This document shows positions 1 through 6,680 of a stretch of 9,352 nucleotides of DNA, one piece after another (position 1 is the first letter of the stretch; each line of letters starts with the position of its first letter). The notes below the pieces were generated by a model, which saw only the letters and a list, made by a program, of their open reading frames with translations, did no database searches and was not told where the DNA came from. This DNA comes from Acidiferrobacterales bacterium (lineage in GTDB: Bacteria > Pseudomonadota > Gammaproteobacteria > Acidiferrobacterales > Sulfurifustaceae), in NCBI GenBank assembly GCA_015492195.1, contig WGFP01000204.1, positions 1 to 9,352 on the forward strand, written 5' to 3'. Made by a program: the position numbers and the translations under genes.

Positions 1-140
1 GAGATCCCGTGACTGTCGCAGAATGCGCTTAATTGAACGAGATCGCGGGTGTAATTTGTGACGGTGTGCGGCGACATGCGTCGCTCATTGCGCAGGCAAT
101 GCAGAAATTGCGTGGTCAGGCTATGCGCGTTTTCCTGCAT
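1..140 (-). CDS. xerC: Tyrosine recombinase XerC, N-terminal fragment (cut by window edge)
   Basis: Only the first 46 codons are present; the gene continues past base 1. The visible peptide begins MQENAHSLTTQFLHCL and continues with SPHTVTNYTRDLVQLSAFC, which fits the SAM-like core-binding domain at the start of XerC/XerD recombinases (ER..S..T...Y.RDL..L..FC pattern). XerC works with XerD at dif to resolve chromosome dimers. The ATG at 140 is chosen because an in-frame TGA lies two codons upstream; no strong ribosome site is visible. It follows the DUF484 gene by 56 bp, the standard gammaproteobacterial order. The catalytic domain is outside the window, so the XerC assignment rests on the N-terminus and neighbourhood. 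Confidence 0.88.
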   Translation of the reverse strand, partial: MQENAHSLTTQFLHCLRNERRMSPHTVTNYTRDLVQLSAFCDSHGI

Positions 141-196
141 CAGTTTTCACACAATTTATCGGATGCCGCCATACATGAACGTCATAAGCGATGGCG

Positions 197-901
197 CTAA
201 ATATGATGCCGCGCAATACACGTCATCAGCATCTCGCCAAACTTCGTGAGATAAACCGTGCCCATCCCCGGATGAAAACGGTGGGGATCGCGGCTGCCCA
301 GGCACAACACTCCCTCGGGCGTTTTCAGCCCAAGCGGGATGAGCGCGCTCGACCGTATCTCCGCGGCTTGCTCGCCGAACAGGTAACGCATGAGACTCTC
401 GTTATATTTCCCGCCGCAGATAGGTTTACTTCCGCTGAACTGCTTGAGCACGCTGTCAAGCTTTTTATCGCGACCGTTTACAAACTCACGGCGCCCACCG
501 GCGGTATCCCGATCTCCCTTCAACAGGATGGTCACGGAATCCAGCTTGAATTCCTGACGCAGCAGTTCATAGGCGGAATCAAACACTTCATCCATCGATC
601 GGCTTTCGATCATGGCCAGCGCGAAACGGTGCAGACGGCTCCCGAGTACATCGTTCTCGCGCGCGACACTGACGAGTTCTCGCAATTGCCGCTGGAGGGT
701 GAGATTTTGTTCACGCAACACCTGAACCTGGCGCTCGATCAATGAAACCGCATGACCGTCGACGTCATGGGCAAGCGTTAGTTTTGCAAGGCTTTCCGGG
801 TGGCGCAGAAAATAATCCGGATTATCTTCCAGATAGCGGGAAACGGCCTCCTCCCAGGAAAGTTCCTTGTCTTGTTCTTCGTTGGTTAACTTTTGGCTCA
901 T
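197..901 (-). CDS. DUF484 family protein (GAF-like)
   Basis: This 234-aa protein matches the DUF484 family found between dapF and xerC in many gammaproteobacteria. Residues about 15-45 carry the family signature (YLEDNPDYFLRHPESLAKL followed by HAVSLIERQVQVLREQN). A helical coiled-coil-like segment spans about 45-85, and a C-terminal half from about 95 resembles a GAF-type sensory fold (VTILLKGD, SALIPLGL, GVLCLGSRDP, HPGMGTVYL). The molecular function is unknown. The start ATG overlaps the dapF stop in an ATGA arrangement, so the two are translationally coupled. The length is normal and no defects are visible. Confidence 0.9.
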   Translation of the reverse strand: MSQKLTNEEQDKELSWEEAVSRYLEDNPDYFLRHPESLAKLTLAHDVDGHAVSLIERQVQVLREQNLTLQRQLRELVSVARENDVLGSRLHRFALAMIESRSMDEVFDSAYELLRQEFKLDSVTILLKGDRDTAGGRREFVNGRDKKLDSVLKQFSGSKPICGGKYNESLMRYLFGEQAAEIRSSALIPLGLKTPEGVLCLGSRDPHRFHPGMGTVYLTKFGEMLMTCIARHHI

Positions 902-1740
902 AGGTTATCCAGATCAATAACGCCCTCAAACACCGTGGCCGCCGGCCCGGTCAGCCACACGGACCGACCTTCGCCCGCCCAGGATACCCGCAGTTTGCCG
1001 CCGGGCAAAGCCACCTCCACCGACTCATCAAGCATGCCTCTCTGGCGACCCGCCACCACGGCGGCGCAGGCCCCGCTGCCGCAGGCCAGTGTCTCACCCG
1101 CCCCGCGCTCGTAAACCCGCAGCCGGATGTGGGCCCGGTCCACGATCTGCATGAAGCCGGCGTTCACGCGTCGGGGGAAACGCGGATGCCTTTCTATCAA
1201 CGGCCCCTGAATGCTTACCGGCGCAAGATCGACATCCGGGACGATCTGGACCGCATGCGGATTCCCCATGGACAGGACACTCACCTGCACCGTTTCTCCG
1301 GCTACTTCTAAATCATAGACGTTCTCGCGCGCCGCTGCCTCGAAAGGCACCTCCGCGGGCTCGAAACGGGGAACGCCCATGTCCACCGTGACTTGTCCGT
1401 CCGTCTCAACACGGGGATGGATCATGCCGGACAAGGTCTCAACGGTAACTTTCATCTTGTCTGTAAGACCCTTGTCGCGCAAGAACCTGACAAGACAGCG
1501 GGCGCCGTTGCCGCATTGTTCCACTTCGTCGCCGTCGGCGTTAAAGATGCGATAACGGAAGTCCGCGCCGTTCTCCGTGGGGCGCTCGACCAGCAGGACC
1601 TGGTCGCATCCGATGCCGAAGCGTCGGTCCGCAATCCGCCGGATCTGCCGGGGCGTGAGGGAAAGAGGGCGGCTTACCCCGTCGATGACTACAAAATCAT
1701 TGCCCAGACCATGCATTTTTGTGAACGACATTTGCATCAT
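898..1740 (-). CDS. dapF: Diaminopimelate epimerase DapF
   Basis: DapF interconverts LL- and meso-diaminopimelate, feeding lysine and peptidoglycan synthesis; it is a cytoplasmic, PLP-independent two-cysteine racemase. Both catalytic cysteines are present: Cys76 in NADGDEVEQCGNGARC and Cys220 in GAGETLACGSGACAA. The N-terminal KMHGLGNDF motif, the GNPHAV segment (159-164) and the NAGFMQI segment (193-199) are intact. The full length is 280 aa, typical of the family. Two ATG codons in tandem open the frame; GGAG lies 4 nt before the first and 7 nt before the second, so translation may start at the second (1737). It is followed by the DUF484 gene with a 4-bp overlap. LysA, the next pathway enzyme, lies upstream on the same strand. 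Confidence 0.97.
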   Translation of the reverse strand: MMQMSFTKMHGLGNDFVVIDGVSRPLSLTPRQIRRIADRRFGIGCDQVLLVERPTENGADFRYRIFNADGDEVEQCGNGARCLVRFLRDKGLTDKMKVTVETLSGMIHPRVETDGQVTVDMGVPRFEPAEVPFEAAARENVYDLEVAGETVQVSVLSMGNPHAVQIVPDVDLAPVSIQGPLIERHPRFPRRVNAGFMQIVDRAHIRLRVYERGAGETLACGSGACAAVVAGRQRGMLDESVEVALPGGKLRVSWAGEGRSVWLTGPAATVFEGVIDLDNL

Positions 1741-1828
1741 TTTACTCCGGGGATGCTCGGGTAAGCTTAACGCTTGCTTAAAGGCAAATAAACCTCAATA
1801 GTAACGACAAATCCCGCAGGTACCGACT

Positions 1829-1853
1829 TGCATGAGGCAAACAGTTTCATGCA
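1829..1853. repeat. Small inverted repeat in the dapF leader region
   Basis: TGCATGA at 1829-1835 and TCATGCA at 1847-1853 form a 7-bp perfect inverted repeat with an 11-nt loop. It lies in the 166-bp gap between the methyltransferase stop and the dapF start. No T-run follows on either strand, so it is not a convincing terminator; it could be a protein-binding site or chance. Nothing else was recognised in this gap. Confidence 0.3.
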
Positions 1854-1906
1854 TTAAAGAAAACGGACAGGCACCGGCTGCGTCATACCATTGGGTTTCT
1901 GAAGGC

Positions 1907-2566
1907 TCAAGATATAAAACCGGACACAGCCAGGTGCCGGTCGCTCACAATCTCGACCCTGAAGGGAAGCCGTGCGCGTTTGAGCTGCGCGGCGATCTCT
2001 TGCGGGCGATAGGCGGCAAGGAGCGAATTAAAAAAATCGCGCTTGAGAATCTCCGGCTCGCCGCCGGCGTTTGCTTCCACCAGGCTTTTGACCCGGGCGC
2101 GCGTCTCCGGACGAAGCAGGTCCATGACAAACACGGCGGCGCGGGGGCGCGCATGGGCCTTGACCGCCTCCCATAACGTCATGGGATCGGCCAGATGGTG
2201 CAGCAGGCTGTTGCTGATGACGGTATCGAATCCCTGCAAAGGCAGGGGCGCGCCGGGCAGGCGGCCTGTTATCAGCTTGATCCGGCCTTCCATGCCCGAT
2301 CGTTTCACCGCCTCCCTTCCCAAGGCCAGCATGGCCTCGGCGCCGTCCACACCGGTCAGTTCACAGCTTGGATAGGCGCGACCAAATCGGAGGGTAATGT
2401 CGGCCGTCCCACAGCCGAGATCAAGCACCCGATGAGGGGTGAGATCCGGGAAGCGCCGGGCAAGGCAATCCATGAACATCTGATGCGGCTCGGAAAAATC
2501 GGCCCGGGCGTAAGCCAGCGCCTGTTCCGGGTCTTCCATCAATTCCGGTTCGGGGATGCGTTTCAT
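1907..2566 (-). CDS. Class I SAM-dependent methyltransferase
   Basis: This 219-aa protein has the Rossmann methyltransferase core. Motif I (VLDLGCGTADITLRFG) spans about residues 47-62, the acidic post-I loop is ELTGVDGAEAM (69-79), and NSLLHHL (119-125) matches the motif IV region. A C-terminal block, RDFFNSLLAAYRPQEIAAQL (176-195), resembles other uncharacterised methyltransferases. The substrate cannot be told from sequence. The ATG at 2566 starts at MKRIPEPELMEDPEQ; no Shine-Dalgarno sequence precedes it, only a run of seven T and the heptad repeat. An in-frame TTG at 2611, preceded by AGGGTGG, would add 15 residues encoded mostly by the repeat and looks less natural. The gene sits between lysA and dapF, which are usually adjacent. 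Confidence 0.85.
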   Translation of the reverse strand: MKRIPEPELMEDPEQALAYARADFSEPHQMFMDCLARRFPDLTPHRVLDLGCGTADITLRFGRAYPSCELTGVDGAEAMLALGREAVKRSGMEGRIKLITGRLPGAPLPLQGFDTVISNSLLHHLADPMTLWEAVKAHARPRAAVFVMDLLRPETRARVKSLVEANAGGEPEILKRDFFNSLLAAYRPQEIAAQLKRARLPFRVEIVSDRHLAVSGFIS

Positions 2567-2571
2567 AAAAA

Positions 2572-2667
2572 AAGTATCAAGTTGCAAGTAGCAAGAAGGA
2601 AGTAAAAACAATAAAAACCACCCTAATCTCGTTTTACTTGCTACTTTTATCTTGTTACTCGCTACCT
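2572..2667. repeat. Mirrored array of 7-bp units (5 + 5, inverted)
   Basis: On the plus strand 2572-2606 reads as five tandem heptamers: AAGTATC, AAGTTGC, AAGTAGC, AAGAAGG, AAGTAAA. The right arm, 2633-2667, is five heptamers in the opposite orientation; read on the minus strand outward from the centre they are AAGTAAA, AAGTAGC, AAGATAA, GAGTAAC, AGGTAGC. The consensus of both arms is AAGTAGC. The 26-bp centre (2607-2632) is not repetitive. The arms can pair, for example AAGTAGCAAG against CTTGCTACTT. The right arm overlaps the last codons and stop of lysA, and the left arm ends at the A-run in front of the methyltransferase start. This is seen directly; any function is unknown. Confidence 0.85.
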
Positions 2668-3926
2668 GGCAGTATCGACTCCAGCGCCATTAATTCCTCG
2701 ACCGTTTCCCGTCTGCGCACGACGCAATAGTGATCGCCATCCACCAATACCTCCGGGCAACGCGGCCGGGAATTATAGTTGGAACTCATTGACGACCCAT
2801 AGGCGCCGGCGGACGCCACGACCAACAGGTCCCCCGCCTCAACGCCAAGCTCCCGGTCGCGGCCGAGAAAATCCCCGCTTTCACACACCGGGCCGACGAT
2901 GTCGTAGACGCGCATGGTACGCGGCGCCTCCACGGAAACCGGAGCGATGTCATGCCAGGCATCGTATAAGGCGGGACGCATCAGGTCGTTCATGGCCGCG
3001 TCCACCACGGCAAAATTTACTTCGCCGCCCAGTTTGAGATACAACACCCGTGTAACAAGCAGTCCGGCGTTGCCCACGATCGCGCGCCCGGGCTCGACCA
3101 GAATGCGCAGGCCCTGGTAACGGGAACCCATGACCTGGAGCCTCTCCAGCAGGGCCAGCGCGTAATCATCCGGCTCCGGCGGCCGTTCCTCGTTGTAGCG
3201 AATACCGAGTCCGCCGCCAAGATCGATGTGGCTCAGTTCAATGCCTTCGTCCGACAACTCGCCGACCAGCTCAAGAATGCGCGCCATGGCTTCCACAAAC
3301 GGCGCCATCTCCGTCAATTGCGAGCCAATGTGACAGGCGATACCCCGGATCTGTATGTGCGGCAAAGTCCGGGCGCGCCGGTATTCCGGAGCGGCCTGAT
3401 CAACGGCAATGCCAAATTTGCTTTCCTTAAGACCGGTAGCAATATAAGGATGGGTGTTCGGGTCGACATCCGGGTTGACGCGCAGGCTGACCGGCGCCTT
3501 GACGCCCAGATCGCCGGCCACCCGGTTAAGCAAATCCATTTCCGCTCCGGATTCAACATTGAAACAATAAATACCCGCCTGCAATGCACGGCGCATTTCC
3601 TCCACCGTCTTGCCGACGCCGGAGAACACCACCTTTGCGGGGTCCCCGCCGGCAGCCAGCACGCGCTCGAGCTCGCCGCCCGAAACAATGTCGAACCCGG
3701 ATCCCAGCTGGGCAAGCAGATTCAACACGGCCAGATTGGAATTGGCCTTGACGGCGTAACAGACGAGATGGTCGCGCCCGTTGAAAGCCTGATCGAAGGC
3801 GCGCCAGCGTTCTTCGATCATGGCACGCGAATAAATGTAACAGGGCGTACCGACCTCTTCCGCCAAGGCGGAAATATCCACGTCTTCGGCAAACAAACGC
3901 CGATCCCTGTAAGCAAATGGATTCAT
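2655..3926 (-). CDS. lysA: Diaminopimelate decarboxylase LysA
   Basis: LysA is a PLP-dependent, fold-type III cytoplasmic enzyme that decarboxylates meso-diaminopimelate to L-lysine. At 423 aa it has the full set of family landmarks: the PLP lysine K60 in CYAVKANSN, HIGSQ at 199-203, the glycine-rich phosphate loop DLGGGLGIRY (235-244), EPGR at 278-281, the catalytic CESGDFLG (348-355), and YGSSMSSNYN (376-385). The start at 3926 gives the usual N-terminus (FAYRDRRLFAEDV), but no Shine-Dalgarno is visible before it. Upstream is lptM, separated by a 118-bp inverted-repeat element that fills the leader. The last residues (GSE) and the stop codon lie inside the heptad repeat array, suggesting the gene end was reshaped by it. 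Confidence 0.97.
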   Translation of the reverse strand: MNPFAYRDRRLFAEDVDISALAEEVGTPCYIYSRAMIEERWRAFDQAFNGRDHLVCYAVKANSNLAVLNLLAQLGSGFDIVSGGELERVLAAGGDPAKVVFSGVGKTVEEMRRALQAGIYCFNVESGAEMDLLNRVAGDLGVKAPVSLRVNPDVDPNTHPYIATGLKESKFGIAVDQAAPEYRRARTLPHIQIRGIACHIGSQLTEMAPFVEAMARILELVGELSDEGIELSHIDLGGGLGIRYNEERPPEPDDYALALLERLQVMGSRYQGLRILVEPGRAIVGNAGLLVTRVLYLKLGGEVNFAVVDAAMNDLMRPALYDAWHDIAPVSVEAPRTMRVYDIVGPVCESGDFLGRDRELGVEAGDLLVVASAGAYGSSMSSNYNSRPRCPEVLVDGDHYCVVRRRETVEELMALESILPGSE

Positions 3927-3951
3927 GAAAAATTGACTAACTTAGAGAATC

Positions 3952-4069
3952 TCTGATTTATTAGTTTTTGACGCAGGGCCGCCAAGACGCAAAGAATTTT
4001 TGTGTTTATTTTCTCCAGCTTTTCTTTGCGCCTTCGCGTCTTTGCGTCGAGTAATCATAATTAATCAGA
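3952..4069. repeat. MITE-like inverted repeat made of 8-bp units
   Basis: This 118-bp element fills most of the gap between lptM (stop at 4076-4078) and lysA (start at 3926). Its outer ends, 3952-3963 and 4058-4069, are inverted copies matching at 11 of 12 positions. Inside, an arm at about 3968-3996 and one at about 4022-4050 are also inverted copies (about 23 of 29 positions) built from variants of TTTGCGTC and its complement GACGCAAA. The core between them is AT-rich. I recall similar GACGCAAAG-type repeats as dispersed non-coding elements in other bacterial genomes, but could not check this. No transposase is encoded and no clear target-site duplication was found. Confidence 0.8.
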
Positions 4070-4075
4070 ATTTCC

Positions 4076-4267
4076 CTAGTATTGTCCTTCTTGTGCCGCG
4101 GGCCCGAAATGAAGCGGCGCCGGAATCAAAGCGGAATTATTTTGCGACAACCGCGCGGTGTCCGGCAGGTACAAAGGGCCCTTTTTACCGCAACCGCTCA
4201 GCGGTAAAAGCAACCCCAATACCACTCCAAGCAGCAATGTAGTCCGCAACCGGCGTCCAACTGTCAT
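4076..4267 (-). CDS. lptM: LptM (YifL-type) small outer-membrane lipoprotein
   Basis: This 63-aa lipoprotein has a basic n-region (VGRRLRTT), a leucine-rich core and the lipobox LSGC with the lipidated Cys at residue 26. The mature N-terminus CGKKGPLYLP is the hallmark of the LptM/YifL family. In E. coli, LptM assists maturation of the LptD-LptE lipopolysaccharide transporter at the outer membrane. The ATG at 4267 is chosen because GGGGAC lies just upstream at good spacing; an earlier in-frame TTG (4279) adds only four residues. It stands directly upstream of lysA/dapF, the classic location for this gene, and 17 bp after the oxidoreductase gene, so it may share that transcript. The C-terminal tail is not conserved in my view. 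Confidence 0.9.
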   Translation of the reverse strand: MTVGRRLRTTLLLGVVLGLLLPLSGCGKKGPLYLPDTARLSQNNSALIPAPLHFGPAAQEGQY

Positions 4268-4284
4268 GGCTGTCCCCAAAGTCT

Positions 4285-5376
4285 CTAGCGTCTGACCAAT
4301 ACAATATCGTAATCTAACAGCTCGTCCTTTATCTCATCCCAACTCAGCATTCCGACACAGGGCGCCGCCCCGGTAAAAGGGACATCTTGAGAAATCCATT
4401 TTTTTATCAGCGCAATGCAAGGCGCGGCGGCGACGGCGGCCATATTATCATCACGGGCAATCAAAAATACCGTATGGGCGATTTCCTCGTCCCCTTTCTG
4501 GCCGCGCACCAAAACGCGCATTCCCCCGCGAATCGCTTCGGAATCCAAAATGGCGCTGCCGATTCGGATAAGCGGGACGCTCAACTTCGGGATGTCGCGG
4601 ATCACGTCGCGGCGTTTGAGCCAACCCAGGATATACAGGGCCAAATTATAACTTCGGGAAGGCAGTACTGCACGGGAAGTCACCGTTTGCGCGACATAAT
4701 GACGAGGGAAAATATCGAGGTCGGGCATATCGCATAAATAGGCGCGGCGGCGGCCGATGGGCGCAGGGAAGTCAATTTTCTCCGGTTTGGTCCAGCCATA
4801 GGTCTCGCGCCAGCGACCTTTTTCCTTAATCCGTATCCTGCTGCCCGAGTAACTCAGAATCGCACGCATGACGGCCAGCGCCCGCTGATCCCCTCTCGCC
4901 CGAACAAGTGCCGTGTGGATCTCGCTGATTTTGTCGAATTCGCCGGCGAGTGTATCCACCAATGCCGAGGAAACGGCGGGAACGGCGCCGGCCCCGGATA
5001 CGATCAGACTGCCGGATTTTTCCGCCTTGCGTGAAAGTCTGGCGATGTTCCTGACGTGATCCCGCGAATCCGCGGGATCCACATAGTGGATGCCGAGATG
5101 AGCGCAGAGCGATGCAACGAGATTATCCTGTCCGAGAAACGGTCCCTGGGTATTAACGACGGCAAAAACATCGTCAAGCGACTGACGCAAGGACGTTACG
5201 TCCTTTGCGTCAACCGGGATGACGGCGATGTTTGCCTTTTGCGCCATCCGCTCAATCCTTTGTGTCTTTTTTGCGCCGATGACACATTCCGCGAGCGGAA
5301 ATCGGGAAAGAGAGGCAATAATGCGCCGGCTGAAAGCCCCGTATTCTCCCAGTATGAGTATTCTCTTTTTCTGCAT
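4285..5376 (-). CDS. Saccharopine dehydrogenase-like NAD(P)-binding oxidoreductase
   Basis: This 363-aa protein begins with a Rossmann dinucleotide-binding strand and loop (RILILGEYGAFSRRI, residues 4-18). Further family-like features are VNTQGPF (74-80), HYVDPADSRDHVRN (97-110) and VSGAGAVPAVSSALVD (126-141), typical of the saccharopine dehydrogenase NADP-binding superfamily. The C-terminal half is the less conserved substrate domain. The substrate is unknown; I see no reason to call it a true lysine-pathway saccharopine dehydrogenase, since the organism makes lysine by the diaminopimelate route. An in-frame TGA immediately precedes the start ATG, fixing it at 5376. No good Shine-Dalgarno is visible; a TATGAT hexamer (complement of 5390-5395) is a possible -10 element without a convincing -35. 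It ends 17 bp before lptM. Confidence 0.8.
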   Translation of the reverse strand: MQKKRILILGEYGAFSRRIIASLSRFPLAECVIGAKKTQRIERMAQKANIAVIPVDAKDVTSLRQSLDDVFAVVNTQGPFLGQDNLVASLCAHLGIHYVDPADSRDHVRNIARLSRKAEKSGSLIVSGAGAVPAVSSALVDTLAGEFDKISEIHTALVRARGDQRALAVMRAILSYSGSRIRIKEKGRWRETYGWTKPEKIDFPAPIGRRRAYLCDMPDLDIFPRHYVAQTVTSRAVLPSRSYNLALYILGWLKRRDVIRDIPKLSVPLIRIGSAILDSEAIRGGMRVLVRGQKGDEEIAHTVFLIARDDNMAAVAAAPCIALIKKWISQDVPFTGAAPCVGMLSWDEIKDELLDYDIVLVRR

Positions 5377-5476
5377 TCAGTGCGTAAAAATCATATACAT
5401 ATGAAATGAAAACACGGCGGAATCAAAAACAGCGTGTAATTGTTCAGGAAAGATCCGTTCAAACATCCCATTTGAA

Positions 5477-5617
5477 TTATTCCCAAGTTTCATCCCTGGG
5501 CGTTATCACGGCCGGCTCACCGCACCTCGGGCAATTCAGGCGCCGCGCGTCATCAGGAAGAACGATTATCTCGTCATGGTAGCAAATGCCGCAAAGGGGG
5601 ATCTTCTTTTCATTCAC
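5477..5617 (-). CDS. Small zinc-ribbon protein (46 aa)
   Basis: This short frame encodes two CxxC knuckles, CGIC and CPRC, separated by 17 residues (YHDEIIVLPDDARRLN), which is the spacing of a treble-clef or zinc-ribbon fold that would bind one Zn(II). After the second knuckle the peptide reads GEPAVITPRDETWE and stops. The only reasonable start is GTG at 5617 (VNEKKIPLCGIC); there is no ATG in frame and no strong ribosome site. The frame stays open further upstream for about 19 codons without a start codon, so the gene may have lost its 5' end. It lies 73 bp downstream of the coiled-coil lipoprotein gene on the same strand. Its partner is unknown; it could be a nucleic-acid-binding or redox-type accessory protein. 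Confidence 0.6.
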   Translation of the reverse strand: MNEKKIPLCGICYHDEIIVLPDDARRLNCPRCGEPAVITPRDETWE

Positions 5618-5690
5618 ATAGGTGCTGCCGATGCTTTTACAATTATCGCGGCGGAACGAAGCAACGCCGCCCCATCATAAAAAGAGCAAA

Positions 5691-5960
5691 TCAGTATTTT
5701 TTCTTTTTCAGCGCCGCAATTTCCTGTTTGAGCTTGTCGCGCTCGACCTTGACCCTCACGAGTTCCGCGGTCAGGGTGTCTTCCTTGGCCCGGCCCCGTT
5801 CCACCTCGGCACGAAGTTCGGCAATTTCCTGAGCCCTGTCCGCCAGTTCCCTCTCCAGCCGTGCGATCCTGGGGTCAGGCCCGCCTCCATTCCTGCCGCA
5901 TCCTGCAAGGCCCATGGAAACAATAATTACCGTAACTATCCAAAGCGCGGAACGCTTCAC
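5691..5960 (-). CDS. Small coiled-coil lipoprotein
   Basis: This 89-aa protein has a lipoprotein signal peptide (VKRSALWIVTVIIVSMGLAGC) with lipidated Cys21, a short Gly-rich linker (GRNGGGPDP), and then one continuous charged helix from about residue 30 to 86 with heptad-like spacing of Leu/Ile (IARLERELADRAQEIAELR). It should trimerise or dimerise as a coiled coil on the periplasmic side, in the style of Lpp, but it lacks the Lpp C-terminal lysine pattern in a clear form, although it ends KKKKY. The GTG start at 5960 is supported by AGGA six nucleotides upstream; an in-frame extension to 6065 would bury the signal peptide. I cannot name the family. The zinc-ribbon gene follows on the same strand. 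Confidence 0.75.
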   Translation of the reverse strand: MKRSALWIVTVIIVSMGLAGCGRNGGGPDPRIARLERELADRAQEIAELRAEVERGRAKEDTLTAELVRVKVERDKLKQEIAALKKKKY

Positions 5961-6126
5961 ATCATTTCCTGGAATTCTTCTATAATTAAGATTATTGGCT
6001 GCGCTCGACACGACAGACGACACAATATCGCGAGGAAGCACACGGATCATACCCCGGGTTAACATGGTGTCAATTGCACTTTATTATTTAAGTAACCTGC
6101 ATTTCGTAAGATTGGGATGACGTCGA

Positions 6127-6657
6127 ATGTTCCCCACACTTTATCAATTCTTTCGCCACCAGCTTCAACATGGATTCCACGTGCACGGTTTCACGGAACC
6201 ATACACGGTGGACTATATCAGCGAGGTCCTGACCCGTTTCGCCCAGACCCGGAGACTGTACCCGGTGGTCGATGCCGAAGGGCGGCCGCTGGAGCGCATC
6301 GTGGAGTTTCTGGCGGCGTCGCGCCTTACGCAGGATCATAACGGCGGCGCCATGGACTATACGCAGGGAAAATTCATCATCCGGCATATCGGCGAATACG
6401 CCCTGTTTATGAGCGGAATATTTCGAGAACGAATCGAGGCCGACGGCCAGTTAAATTACTTTCTGGCACATGGTCGCAGCGCGTTCTGGCGAAGCGCCGA
6501 TTATGAGTCCGATAAGCGGCGCCGGGAAGTCTACCGTCGCCTGTATTATCACTTCGAGCCCGTCTCAAACATTCTGGATTACGTCCGGCGCGTGCAATTC
6601 CCCCTCACCGTGCCTGCCACGGCCGAGAATATGCTGGCGGCCTTCTGGCGGGTATAG
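6127..6657 (+). CDS. Conserved-looking protein of unknown function (176 aa)
   Basis: This 176-aa protein is soluble, aromatic-rich and mostly helical, with no signal peptide or membrane segment. Blocks that look constrained are HIGEYALFMSGIFRERI (87-103), GQLNYFLAHGRSAF (107-120) and EVYRRLYYHFEPVSNILDYV (134-153). I have the impression of similar hypothetical proteins in other proteobacteria but cannot name a domain. The ATG at 6127 is used; GGGA lies about 10 nt upstream, while an ATG at 6117 is in another frame. The gene is divergent from the coiled-coil lipoprotein and convergent with the 51-aa Arg-rich gene, so it is probably transcribed alone. Its function cannot be inferred. Confidence 0.75.
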   Translation: MFPTLYQFFRHQLQHGFHVHGFTEPYTVDYISEVLTRFAQTRRLYPVVDAEGRPLERIVEFLAASRLTQDHNGGAMDYTQGKFIIRHIGEYALFMSGIFRERIEADGQLNYFLAHGRSAFWRSADYESDKRRREVYRRLYYHFEPVSNILDYVRRVQFPLTVPATAENMLAAFWRV

Positions 6658-6680
6658 ATAAAAAGGGTAGCGCGGTTTTC

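Noticed and set aside
191..745. Long plus-strand open frame opposite the DUF484 gene
   Set aside because: It is the antisense shadow of a recognisable conserved protein; the translation shows no domain.
3228..3956. 242-codon plus-strand frame opposite lysA
   Set aside because: lysA on the other strand has all its catalytic motifs; this frame is its mirror and resembles no family I know.
6658..6680. Possible bidirectional terminator between the convergent 176-aa and 51-aa genes
   Set aside because: A- and T-runs are present but no real stem can be drawn around the GCGC centre.
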